From contig JALQPE010001788.1 of assembly GCA_030407315.1 (NCBI GenBank), positions 1-64,000 on the forward strand: DNA of 64,000 nt, written 5' to 3'. Below the pieces are notes generated by a model. The model ran no database searches. It was not told the DNA's origin and saw only the letters and a list, made by a program, of their open reading frames with translations. Of this stretch, positions 1 through 10,900 are shown in pieces. This DNA comes from Asparagopsis taxiformis. Taxonomy: Eukaryota > Rhodophyta > Florideophyceae > Bonnemaisoniales > Bonnemaisoniaceae. The position numbers and the translations under genes are program-made. Positions within the stretch are counted from its first letter, which is position 1, and each line of letters begins with the position of its first letter.

Positions 1-150
1 GGCTATTCTCAAAAACATGCACATGTGAACATGTTTTTGAGATGGGGGTGTGCCGTACGGCACTTTCGAACCGCCTAAATCGATAAAATTTTGCAATTTT
101 TTTCCTGCCCGAAATTCTACAAGTTCTGGGCTGCCAGTCTGCATTCGCTA
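1..150 (+). repeat. Palindromic repeat, copy A (cut by window edge)
   Basis: The left end of the window opens inside a dispersed repeat. It holds a stem-loop with 12-nt arms CTCAAAAACATG (8-19) and CATGTTTTTGAG (30-41), then the perfect 14-nt palindrome GTGCCGTACGGCAC (50-63), then a segment ending in a degenerate GAAATTCT..TTCTGGGCTG block. The same order recurs at 1162, 5308 (reverse), 63411 and 63910. The outer part (CCTGATTTGAATTAAAATTT in other copies) lies outside the window. This copy is the most diverged in its second half. Confidence 0.85.
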
Positions 151-1161
151 TCTACTCTAAACCGATTCTAACAAGCAGAAAGATCCTCTCCTTCATGACG
201 ATGCTCTCCATCGTCTTTTCGAAGCATTTCCGTACGAAAAATAATCGAAAACATATTTGACTTGTAACCTAACAGCTATCGCGAGCACCGTACTCACTAT
301 ATTTCCTCCTGTAATTTCCTTCCTCCAACACTCAATAGCCGCTTGGTCACAAGCTTAAAGCCTTCCTTCTGTCCTATCCATCGAAGACCCTCGGAGGGTT
401 CGATCCGAGGCCTTGATCACCCATGATGGTGTGCAACCCGAGAAAATGAAAATGGAACATATTGCGAACAGGGACGAGATATCATTCCATGAAAGAACTT
501 CTCTTTCGTTTACTTTTTTCTAACAAGATTCTAAACGTCTACAAACCCTATGTCGTCCGTCCTTTTCATCCCGGAGATGTGGGATGTGAGGTAAGACGCA
601 GTTGTTGATGTTGTGTTGATTCCCACAGACGGACGGAAGTGGAGAGGTGGCTACGGAGGAAGCCTGGAGAACTTGTCCGGTACTGACATCTCACATGTTG
701 CCATTAACGGAGGTGGGTGTGAGAGGCTATGTAGCAGCTGGAGAACATGTGACTCACATCTCGCAGATGTCGTACCCATGATAGAAGAAAAGCATGTTGA
801 GGTGCGGTTCGGATATTCGATCCATTAACGGAGGTGGTGGAGGAGGCTATGGGTGGAAGCCTGGAGAAGAATAAGATAGTCCTATACCCATGGATCACAA
901 GAAGACGTTGTTGGGCTCCTTTCGAAGCCCATTCGTCTCTTGAATAAATTTAGCACCCAAATCATATACGATTGCCGAGTTGACACCCGTATGTCTCGTT
1001 GGTAGAAATAGCAGGGTTCCACCACTCAGCTGGCGGGAAGTAGTTACTGATTATATGAGATATGGGCTTAGCTCCGCCAAAACCGATAGCTCTGGGCTCA
1101 GGTTCTCCAAATGTGGTTATACGAATGTGTTCTGACAATGCTAGAAGACGAATATCTGCAT
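151..1161. other. Non-coding stretch with two degenerate sub-repeats
   Basis: No convincing gene. Two related blocks are visible: GGAAGCCTGGAGAA near 660 and 856, and CCATTAACGGAGGTGG near 700 and 821, each next to a GAGG-GGCTA segment, so 640-720 and 820-870 are diverged copies of one unit. A GTAAG at about 591 and a CCCACAG at about 630 look like splice signals but no reading frame supports an exon. Nothing else is recognised. Confidence 0.4.
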
Positions 1162-1345
1162 CCTGATTTGAATTAAAATTTGGGCTATTCTCAAAAACAT
1201 GCACATGTGAACATGTTTTTGAGATGGGGGTGTGCCGTACGGCACAATCGACCGCCAATCGATGTTTTTTTGCAATATTTTTGCTGCCCGAAATTGTAGA
1301 ATTTCTGGTCTGGCCAGCAATGCATCTGAGCTGGACATCCCCATG
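1162..1345 (+). repeat. Palindromic repeat, copy B (left inverted copy)
   Basis: Complete outer end CCTGATTTGAATTAAAATTT, stem-loop arms at 1190-1201 and 1212-1223, palindrome GTGCCGTACGGCAC at 1232-1245, then the segment ending CATCTGAGCTGGACATCC. It diverges from the other copies after about 1342, where they continue to GGACGTCCATTTC..TTGGTCG. Confidence 0.85.
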
Positions 1346-1690
1346 TCCAGTGGCCGTCCGGATGTCGCTCACCTGGGTTAAGCGTGATGCACCTGTGACA
1401 ACCTATGTGACTGCAGTCCAGCCGCCATGGCGGCCGTGCAGTACAACCCTCAAAGACAGGGAATCACAATCTTTTTTAAATTTTTGTCTACCACGTATCC
1501 GTCACAACTTATTACCTACACCGGTTACGGGTTTCAAGACCTTTCCAGGCGCTGTGTACCCGTACTCTGTTCCGTTCGATATCAACCAGTGTCCTCACGA
1601 CGAAAGTGCAAACGTCACGAGATACGTCGTCAATTTTGACTGTCTCGCCGAGCGGTCGCCATCCTGTACCGAATTTCCACTCATTCCATT

Positions 1691-4600
1691 ATGACGAATA
1701 AGCGCAGGCGCAACAGCAATCCGATCGTGACGACGCAACCGTGCCAATTCTGCGCGCGAACCCGCTAGCCCTTGGGAGGATTCTAGTGGACATGGGTACA
1801 CGTCGAAACGTAGTGCCGCGCCGCCGCGAAATACTCTCGCTGGCAAAGACTTCCTCCGCCTCTTGCTGGATTTGTTCGCCCACTCAAGTTTCGCAGACTT
1901 GACGGACAAGCCGGGAGGTTTCACATACGCGGACCTTGGCGCTTGGGTTGCGCAGGGCACGGAAGAACAATTTCTGGCGCTGCAAGGTCGACTCAGCATG
2001 CCTTCAGCGGTCGTTCGAAGAATGCTGGAGTTCGAGGCGGATGTTGCCGAAATCGTCATGGCAGAGATGAACGTTGAGCGAGCCAAGCAGATTGTTGTCT
2101 GGCATTACCGATTGCCGAGTTTTCCAAGACAGGATGAGCGTATCGGGCAATGGTTGAGCCTGCATCCTTTCTGGGATCGTGCCGCAAGGACCTTCCTTAT
2201 TTGTAACATGCTTCCTTCGCCACTACAGGCGCCGCAGCGCGGGGAACCAAGCGCCTTCGTTCTTGCTCCACCGGAAACGTTCGAGGTATTGATGTATTTC
2301 CAAGCGTTGTCTATCATCCGAAATCACAACAAGAACCTGCGCGCGTCGCCGAATAGGCGACGCGGCGGGAGGGGAACGAAGCCGCACGCGTCCCAGCCCA
2401 TCGGAAAAAGCACTAATCGAGCTTGTTACGTGTTCAAGTTTTATACCATGCTTGGACGATGTGGCCTTCGCCGCAAAGTTTTTCAGCTTCGAAGAGTTGA
2501 TGGCGCCGTACATCATTTTCGACAGCAGTGAGCATTGGTTTGACGTGCTCGATGAAGGTCTATTCGCACCGATAGAGCAGAAGCTAGATCTCTACCACGA
2601 CAAAGCTCCCCTATCTCATCCTGATGGATATGGTGGAAAAGTAGAGACAAGAACCAGTGCGCAGCACAGTGTATTTAGGGACCTTGTGAGGAAGTTCTTC
2701 GACCGGTTGCAGTTTCTTATCGTCAACCCGGACCTGTACACCTGGCCGGAGTCCGACCGCTGGGGGCGCTGGAATATACTTGTCAAGCGGAAATCCGGAC
2801 AAGCTGCCAGCGTACTTTGACACCCTCGACGAAGACGTTATGGCTGTCCTCCGCCCGGCACCACAAGCGCGGACGCAGAAAAGGTCCCCAAGCCGGTTGA
2901 TGACACTCCCACTCGTCGCAACACAGGAGGGAGAGGTTTGGTTCCGTCGACAAGACACACAACCAGGCTTCAACTTGGACCTGGGAGGACCAGTCTTACT
3001 GCCCAAGGGCCGTCTCCCCCGTCACCGTCACCCCATGCGACAGAAGAGCAGGAAAGTGAAGGGCAGGCTCTCGCAAAGGACTTTCTTTCGAAAATGAGTC
3101 AGTATTGCCGGGTGTACGACGTCCCTTTCGAAGATTTGGTCAGTGCCGACGAGAGCCGAGAACCGTGCCCATCACGGGCAACGTTCAGCTCATTCTGACA
3201 GATCCGCCCTACAATGTTCGTCGTAAGAGGAACGATTCCAACTCTTCGTACGACAGGCTAACTGCAGAAGATATGCAGGCTAGCATCGAAGTGTTTGACG
3301 AGCTGTTGCGCCCCCGGTGGCCACGGCATCGTGTTCTGCTCCGTTTTGCAGTTCTACGAATGGTTCCATTACTTGGAAACGTACAAAGGACCGCAGTCAG
3401 AAGGCCCAACCGATGCTGCTGCCAGTGATGACGGGTCGGATGAAGAAGAGGTTACGTCCATGAATTCGGACTCCGAAGCATCGCAGCACAGTGGCGAAGA
3501 AAGTGCGGATGAGGAGGAGGAGGAGAGGAGGAGGAGGACGTCGTTCGGAATTCAGTTTTCTTCGTTGACGAGGTACCTCTGTTGTTTGTCCGACTACCTG
3601 GGCACTCTATCAAATGCCGGGGCGGAAGAGGTACCAACGCATGAACATGGCAGAGGTCGCTATCCACTTCTGGAAGCGAGGTGTTCCGTTCAAGACTGGA
3701 AGCGAGATGGTGGCCTATAGGAACCACGGATACATGGACGGCACGTACCCGGCGTGGTGCAACGTCACCATCAATATGCCCGCCATCGATTCGAATGAGA
3801 TGGTGTGGCGAACAAGGAGCACAACCGGTGCTACGGTCAGAGTTCGTGCAGAGCAGAAGAGCGTCGCTCTCATGATGGAGTTGATCAGCCAGCATTCACA
3901 GCCTGGTGATATTGTTGTCGATCCATTCTCTGGCACTTTCGCAACGGGAAAAGCAGCTATGAGCTTGCCTGAGCACCGTGTTTTCGTTGGCAGTGACATG
4001 GACAAATTGTGTGTGGCACGATCGCTTCCAAAGCTGTGTGCAGTCATGTCACGTGTAATTCTTTCAAACAACACTGACATGAGGGTCACGACAGAAGCGA
4101 AACAGAGTGCTGAGAAGTTCTTGGCGTCCCCCTCTGTCACGATGCGTACGCAGAGGGAACGCAGGATCATCGAACCCCCACCTGGCCTTCCCCTGTACCA
4201 GAGGTTCCCGAAATATATTCGGCAGTACCTCTGGCAGCTGTGCCCAGAGTCGATTGCGTCGCACGAGCACATGGAAAAACCGGTACATTATTGGCCACCT
4301 TCCCTGCGCCGCTGGTTGCAAACTGAAAACCCTCGCGTGATGCGGGCACACGATTGTGTTGCGAAAAAATTGAGCGTTCGACCATCGCTGATTAAGCATC
4401 CAAATGCAGGAAGAGGGCTCTTCGCTGAACAGACATTTAATGTTGGCGACGAAGTATGTGCATACTACGGAACTGTTGTGTACTCTGATATGAGCAAGGA
4501 GTCGATGAGGTTCGCGTACGGAGAGGGTCACATGGCGATAACGAAGGAAACATTCTTGATGTATGCCATCAAGCTGTATGCAACAGCGGAGGACGACGAA

Positions 4601-4882
4601 AACATCGAGCATCCAATTTGGATTGTTCCGGCTCCGTTCTGTTCGGCGCAGTTCATCAACGACCCGCGGTATTTGCGAGGTGAGGACACTCCGGCGGAAG
4701 ACACCAGGCGGATGGCCAACGTCGAGTTTGTCGAGAACTACAGCAGCGGTTCGACGGGGAAGAAGCTCAAGGCGAAGGACCTAGAAAATCCGAAGATCAT
4801 TGTAGTACGTGCAATCCGCGATATCCGTCCGGGGCAGGAGCTCTACGTTCATTATGGGACAGCGTTTAGAGCATGGAATTAG
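1691..4882 (+). pseudogene. Decayed DNA methyltransferase-SET fusion gene
   Basis: A gene of about 3.2 kb is split over all three plus frames. A plausible start is ATG 1691, followed by a short Cys-x2-Cys stretch. Frames then change near 1765 and between 2340 and 2430, near 2800, in 2990-3060, near 3165, at 3312-3316, near 3550 and near 3612. The first half (1800-3100) is helical and unrecognised. TDPPYN (about 3200) is motif IV of beta-class N6/N4 methyltransferases, and the 3614 ORF supplies motif I and a SET domain. At 3312-3316 removing one C from a run of five would rejoin the frames, which suggests indel decay. Several frame changes could instead be short introns. An AATAAA lies at 4914-4919. 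Confidence 0.7.
3614..4882 (+). CDS. Methyltransferase motif I plus SET domain, intact 3' part
   Basis: This 422-residue open frame is the undamaged end of the fusion gene. Residues about 100-113 read VVDPFSGTFATG, matching the DPFxGxG SAM-binding motif I of beta-class DNA methyltransferases, with Phe where the second conserved Gly is usual. After a linker with RYPKYIRQ-like basic sequence comes a SET domain (about 258-420): GRGLFA at 265, the FINDP..ANVEF variant of the NHS core near 348-370, and IRPGQELYVHYG at the end. SET domains methylate protein lysines, usually histones, so one chain would join DNA and protein methylation. The ATG at 3614 is only the first in this frame; the real protein started upstream. 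Confidence 0.75.
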   Translation: MPGRKRYQRMNMAEVAIHFWKRGVPFKTGSEMVAYRNHGYMDGTYPAWCNVTINMPAIDSNEMVWRTRSTTGATVRVRAEQKSVALMMELISQHSQPGDIVVDPFSGTFATGKAAMSLPEHRVFVGSDMDKLCVARSLPKLCAVMSRVILSNNTDMRVTTEAKQSAEKFLASPSVTMRTQRERRIIEPPPGLPLYQRFPKYIRQYLWQLCPESIASHEHMEKPVHYWPPSLRRWLQTENPRVMRAHDCVAKKLSVRPSLIKHPNAGRGLFAEQTFNVGDEVCAYYGTVVYSDMSKESMRFAYGEGHMAITKETFLMYAIKLYATAEDDENIEHPIWIVPAPFCSAQFINDPRYLRGEDTPAEDTRRMANVEFVENYSSGSTGKKLKAKDLENPKIIVVRAIRDIRPGQELYVHYGTAFRAWN

Positions 4883-5103
4883 GGTCACGAAAGATGTTTT
4901 CATTTCGACTACAAATAAAGCTACGTTCCAGAGTTGAAGTATATCATATAATGCAGCATGTCCAGCCACCATTACTCCAGGGTGAAACCTATTGAGCAGT
5001 ACTCGCCTGTCAAAAACCAATCGTTCACACTCTAGATGCACTTCGTCCGAGCAGTGAACCTGACTGCTTGGATGCTGTTATGCGTGCAGATGCAAAATAC
5101 ACG

Positions 5104-5308
5104 ACCAAGTTGAAATGGACGCCCGGTGGATGTCCAGCTCAGTTGCATTGCTGTCCGGCCCAGAAATTCTACAATTCAGGGCAGAAAAAAATATTGCAAA
5201 AAACATCGATTTGGGCGGTCGAAAGTGCCGTACGGCACACCCCCATCTCAAAAACATGTTCACATGTGCATGTTTTTGAGAATAGCCCAAATTTTAATTC
5301 AAATCAGG
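5104..5308 (-). repeat. Palindromic repeat, copy C (right inverted copy)
   Basis: Reverse orientation of the family. Palindrome GTGCCGTACGGCAC at 5225-5238, stem-loop arms at 5247-5258 and 5269-5280, outer end CAAATCAGG at 5300-5308. Read on the minus strand its inner end runs GAGCTGGACATCCACCGG and on to the TTGGTCGTGT shared with the copy at 63411, so it is more complete than copy B. Confidence 0.85.
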
Positions 5309-5541
5309 ACGTCTTCCGGACATAGGGGTGCTCGCGGCCTAGCTCTACAGCTGTAATTGTACCTCATTAAATACTGTTGATGACTGCCTACCGTATACAA
5401 TCTGGGCTGTTGGCGTATTATCCGGTACTTGACCTGACCTGAACGTTCATCGCAGACCGTTGTGGTTACCGACACTATACAGCAATCTTTTTTGTATCTC
5501 GTGCAACTCAATCGTTCCATCGCTTCCGGGAAAGCTTCATT

Positions 5542-7826
5542 ATGCCGCCGCGTATTGCGAAGAAAGCTCCAAAGCCTCCGGGCCTCCAGAAAACCCGGTC
5601 AGCAGCTGCTGTATCGAGTGCCCGACAATCCCGTGCGAAGAAGCGGTCTGGGCCTACCGGCAGCATTGAACCGCGGTCCGGTAGTCGCAAGACGGACCGG
5701 CGCAGAACTGGGGATCCGCAGCGAGAAAGTGAGGAAGGAGGAACGGCGCGGAGAGAGATGGGGCTTGACCGAGGCAAGCGTGCTCGCAGGGACAGTGAAC
5801 ATCATGATGATGACATGATAGTGGCTCAAAACATGTTGGAATTGCGGCAGAGTGCTATGGCAAAGGTAGTTCCTCCCGGGTTGGCAGATGCGGAGGTGCT
5901 GCAGACGGAGTCCCAGCCGGGGGCTTCCGACACACTGGAGGCTGTGACCCCCACTGCGCCAACTATGCCGAGTACATCAGCCCCAGCAGGTAATGCAGTC
6001 AGGGACCCGAGGATAGCGGCAAGGGATGTTGTTTCTGAGCAACGTTCACAGGATGCCAACTATCATCGGCGGTCAGGTGGTACTGAGGGGAGAGAGCAGC
6101 CGGAGTGCGGGCCTCGTCACAACAGAGTGTCATTGGTGCCAAATATGCGCGTAACGCCCCCGCGACGTCAGGCTATTGGCGATGGAGGACATCATATTCC
6201 CGATAGCGTGGGAGATGGGGGGACGGTGAGGGCAGAGAGGTTGCATCCGCCGGAATCCATCGATTTAATGGCGAGTCGCATCAATGCGCAGAAGAAGAAG
6301 ATCGCGGAGCTGGAAAAAAAAGTGTTTAGCCAGGACATAGCAAACAAGGCGCTCACCACGGAGATTGTTGCGTTGGAGGCTAAGGTGAAGACTCTGCAGG
6401 CGGAAAATGCCAGCCTTACTGCAATTGCGAGAACAGGTAGAATCAGTGATCACGGTGGCGGTAAGTCGAAAATACAGAAAGCCATTCCTGTGAAATACCT
6501 TGGAGTTCTTAGGGCGGTTGAGGAAAACCTGACAAAGTGGTGCAAGAACGAGACTATGGAGCTGGACCCTATAGCGGAACAAACGCAGAGACGTTGGACT
6601 GGACGTACCATCGAGGTAGAGCCGGTAGAAGGGCACTTTGGAGCGAAAACGGTGTAGGATATATTGCTACCCCTCCGGGCTATATCATCAAGAATCTGCA
6701 GTGGTATACACCTTCGTACAGGGACGAGAGTGATCTGCTGAATGACTTGGTGCGACACGTACTGCGTCAAAGTCCGTGGTGTGATGTGTTTTCCGATGAG
6801 GAGCAGCGTGTGTGCTGTCAAGAGGCTGTGGCGGGGAGCAAGGAATTGAAAGTGAAGGTGACGCAGAAACTGTCCGACGTGATGAGTGCACGGAAGCGTA
6901 ATGCGAGGGACAGATTGTTCGGTTCGCTGGGGTACACGAAATTAATGTCTAGATGCACGATGCTGACGACGCGAGCTGAGATGGACGAGCGAGAGGAACA
7001 AAAGCGCGAAGCGTCTGAGAAGCTTTTGAAACGGGAAAGTAACGGTGATTTGGATATGGGGAGGTGGCGAACGGCACCGTTCTCAGAGCTGCGATACAGC
7101 AAAGGCTTGGTTCCTGACAGCTTCGAAATGGAAGTGAATGGTGATGCATGGTTTAACAACCGAGTAGCTGTGAATGTGCTGGACATCTTCAGGGGTTATT
7201 CGATACGACCAGAACAAGTAATGGACATAGAGACGAGCATACTAACGCTGGCGCGCCTGGATGCTTGGCTAGTGACTACTGTGGAGTGTTTGGATGAACC
7301 GAAGGGGAAAGGAGGTGCACGGCAGAAGGAGTTTACAAGGCGGTACAGTCAATATGTGGGGGTAGCTTTTCAGCAATTAGTTGGTATGGTGGTGTACTGC
7401 ATGTCTTGTCTCCAAGGCTCGCAAGCAAGGGAAGAAACGGACGTTGTCGAGAGCGAACAGCGGACTAGTGCACAGTCACGGCATGTGTTTGCAAGCCGTA
7501 CTGTGACGAGAGAGGCTGTTGAAGTGTGGCAAAGCGGAGAGGGGTCTGGAATTGTTCATGTCGTTGATGATGTAAACCGCTGCTCATCACTTGTTCTAGT
7601 GTCCGAGGATTGGATTCAATCGCATATTACGTCAAACCTCGGTGCTGTAATGGATTGTGTGATTGCGCAAGGACTAATTGGCGCAGAACTTTTCGTCGTT
7701 GACCCATATGCTGGACACCTGACTGCAAACCTGAATGTCGAAATCAATGCCCCACAGTATGGGGGCATGGAGCGGCGCCATGCAGCCACTGCTGATAACG
7801 GTTTTGGCGTAATGGAGGATGGTTGA
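5542..7826 (+). CDS. Accessory protein of a Plavaka-type transposon (two frames)
   Basis: Reading starts at ATG 5542 (MPPRIAKKAPKPPG) and continues for 371 residues to a stop at 6655-6657; the downstream part runs in another frame to 7826. The N-terminal 130 residues are basic and low complexity, then a heptad-rich coiled coil lies at about residues 235-290 (INAQKKKIAELEKK onward). The second part is unrecognised but protein-like, with clear codon structure. The frames can be joined by an indel between about 6540 and 6650 or by a candidate 128-bp intron, GTAAGT at 6461 to GCAG at 6588, of the right phase. It converges on the transposase gene with 77 bp between them, so I infer the second gene of the same element, possibly a DNA-binding or TIR-binding partner. 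No function is assigned. Confidence 0.5.
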
Positions 7827-7903
7827 AATTAGTGCAGTAAATGTGACGTTGACTAGAAGGTTTATCATGTAGTACATTATCAATAGAGTGCTGCGATTTA
7901 GAT

Positions 7904-10900
7904 TTATTCTTCTTCATTATCATCTGTGAATTGGTAATCAGTGTTGGTGTAGAAGCGGTTGAGATAGAAACGGTGGTCCGACCAGTGCATTTGTTTCGTA
8001 AATGGCTTGACTGGAAAGTTACTTCGTACGATGTGCACGGTGCCAGATATAGTAGATGCAGGAATGAGGTCAAACCAAGGACCACCTGCACTGTGGGATG
8101 CAGTGTCATTGCTGTCAACGGATCCGTTGTCCGGGTCCCATGTGGACCACTTTAAACAAATGCACCCAAGTGATTTTTCCACAGCGGTTTTTGGGGCAAA
8201 GCAGGTCATATACTGAACGAAAGCGAGTTCTACAGGTTGAAACAGGTTTGGAGACTGCAGGCGTACCAGTGCCAGGACGCGCCCTACCCATATGGTTCTG
8301 TAGTCATCGGCAGTTCCGGAGATGACGACAAAGGAGTACTGCGATCTCTTTGCGGGGCCGAACGATGAAGTTGCAAAGACGCGCTGCTGCTTGTGCCTCG
8401 ACACGTTTGTGGGGCGAAGCATGCCACTGTGCGGGTCAAAGTCGTCGGCATCTGGGACGTACCCTCCCATGACGTAGGCGGACTTTACCACGGTGACGGA
8501 AATGTCCATGTCATGTATTGGAGGGCCTTCTGCCGTGGCGCGCAGTCTAGCGAGGGTGAGGAACGCTTGTGCAGCTGTGTCACCGAGTTGCTGGAATAGC
8601 GTTATGGTGCCAGACGGGAACGAGGAGTTGTGCAGCGGCAAAAGAGTGGCAGGATCGGGCTGTCCGTCGATATCTGCAACGAGGAGGGTTGCATCGGGCA
8701 GCAGGGAGGCAAAGTCGTGCAGTGCAACGGTGAATCCGTCGCGAACGAGTACTGCACCGTCTGTGGGCGATATCATGCGTGGGTTTCCCAATGTGTTCGA
8801 TGAGGTGTGACCAGTTGGAGTGGCCAAGGAGAATTCCATGTGGCGAATAGTCTCTTCCATGGCTGTGGAGCGCCTTCGAGAGGTTTTCCTATAACTCTGT
8901 TTGAACAGAAGATGCGAGTGTTCGTAGGGGCCTGCATCAATGTGTTCCAGGGCGCCATATCTCTGCAAGTCACCGGGAAGATGGTCTAGAAGATGGAACT
9001 TGAAAGTTTTGAGACCTGTGGTGTGGAATGGGCCGAGGGTGGAGAGCATTGATTGTTTGAAATAGGAAATGGAGTTCTGGAGGCTTTCTAGTTCGGCGGC
9101 AGTCCAGTGCTTGATGCGACCGCGTTTCATGACCCATGCGACGAGGTCAGAGTATTGCGTGCAGATGGAAGTGAGGGGGGCTGTCTCTACTTCGTCACAG
9201 CATGTGTCAATGAATGCTGCGATGAAAGGGAACACCATGTCGACATGGTGATAGTCTTTGGCTGCGAGCATGCCGCGTATGCCGTCCTCCGTGAAGAGGC
9301 CGTTCAAATTGGTGCCCTTCTCACCCTTGGAGAAGTCGACATGAAGACCGGTGATGTAGTAGTCGCGTTCGATAGCGGACAGAATGCTGTTTGAGCCGGC
9401 GAGGATGGATTTTTTCACCTTCTTGAAGGTGCGAGGTGTCCCGGAATGGGAGGCAGTGGTGGTGAGGTCTGGGGAGCTGAGGCGGTGGACAATGCACTGT
9501 TTGATGAGCTTTGAGATGCCGAGGTGGAGATTGTGCAGAGGCTCGAAGGAGAAAATGTTGTAGGGGTCTAGGGGACTGTTGGTGGGTAAAAGAGCGGTCG
9601 ATTCGAGGACAGAGTGTTGTTCGAGGAGGGAGAGAGCTTCGAGCGGAGCAGTTGTATGCTCCTGAGCGCTCTCTTGGCGTGCAGAGCGTGTATCATCGAG
9701 GGAGCGGGGCTGGTGTGGCGCGCTGGATTCAAGTTGAGTGGCGGGGATGTAGCAGCGGTGGCAGGGATGTGTGGTGGTAGTGCTGTTGCGAGTGCATGAC
9801 AGCTCTTTGGCCTCTGGAAAGTCGCAGCAATAATTGGCTAGGATGGGAAAGCATTGGCGGGCAGTTGCAGTGGAGTCTGTGCAGGGGAACCCGGAAGAGA
9901 ACGCGGTGGATAGGGACGAAAACACTTTTTCGAGTGCTTTATGAAGAATATCAATTTTGCGAGCGCGACTAGCAGAACTAGAGGTTGTCGGCATTTCATC
10001 ACCGAACAAGGCGTTGGACGAAGGGTTAACAATGTACGGAAGATACCCGACGATGGTGAGGCCGGTACGGATGCAGTGGCGACGGAGGGGGGCGGAGAAG
10101 TTGAGCAGTGTGACGTGTATGGGGTATGCGACGATTGCGGAGCTCTTGAGGCTTGTGCTGCTCTTGTCGGAGTACACTTGGAGGAGGCCGGCAAAGGAGG
10201 AAGCGGTGGGATCATTTTCCTCTGCCCATACGACCTGTGGATCTTCCGAGAGCTGCACGCGCTGTCTAGTAACCTGGTGCAGCGTTTTCGCGAATTCTGT
10301 GTGTAGGGGATGAGAAAATATTGCGGTGCCGTCTGGGGCGGTCTGTGGGGAGGGGTGGAAGAGAGTATTTTGGTCGTTAGCCAGTGCTAACTGCCTGCGG
10401 AGCATGTCGACTGGGTCGCGGAGGTACAGCTGTGCCGAGTACTTACCAGTTTTGTCTGGAATGATGTGGCTCTTGTAACCTTCGGTGCGGAAATGTGTTT
10501 CGACCATGGAAGCGGTAACGTGGCGACATTCTTCTACGGTGCGAACGGCGCTGTTGAACTTTTCTAGGGAGAATGCGGGGTCTTGTAGGATGGTGATGAC
10601 TTCGCTCACGCGGCCAGCGCCGGCCTTGTACTCGAGGGTTGTGAGACTGGCGGCGAGGGATTGCACGAGGAGGTCTGCGCGGGAGGGGGTTGAGGTTGGT
10701 GGCAGTGAAGCGTCACAGGGTGAGTCGCTGGAGGAAGCACGACCAGATTCTGGGTCTGGGGAGCTGGGTTGCGGGGAATCATGGTCGCCGTTTCGAGCAG
10801 GCTCATGGGTGACGGCAGGGACACGAGCGTTGTTGAAATGTTGGGGAGAGGGGTTGAAACGGTAGCGACACGTTCGCTCATGCAGCGCGAGCGCATAAGC

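Larger units (their letters stand above)
1162..5308. mobile_element. Putative TIR-bounded unit carrying a methyltransferase-SET gene
   Basis: Copies of the same roughly 200-bp palindromic repeat sit in opposite orientation at 1162-1345 (+) and 5104-5308 (-), both with CCTGATTTGAATTAAAATTT as the outermost sequence, so they have the geometry of terminal inverted repeats around a 4.1-kb unit. The only recognisable cargo is the decayed methyltransferase/SET gene. No clear target-site duplication is seen: the left flank ends CTGCAT and the right begins ACGTCTT, although GAAGACG occurs close to both ends in inverted orientation. No transposase is present, so movement in trans or chance bracketing are both possible. 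That it is a mobile unit is inference. Confidence 0.45.

Noticed and set aside
375..405. tRNA-like GGTTCGATCC segment near 390
   Set aside because: CTCGG and CCGAG pair, but the loop between them is 10 nt, not 7, and no D-arm or acceptor stem is found upstream.
1595..2086. 163-codon minus-strand frame opposite the methyltransferase gene
   Set aside because: It mirrors the better-supported plus-strand coding sequence and has no motif of its own.
1162..5308. Helitron or LTR element as explanation for the palindromic repeats
   Set aside because: Copies around the methyltransferase gene are inverted, not direct as in LTRs, and no Rep/helicase or CTRR end next to the hairpin was seen.
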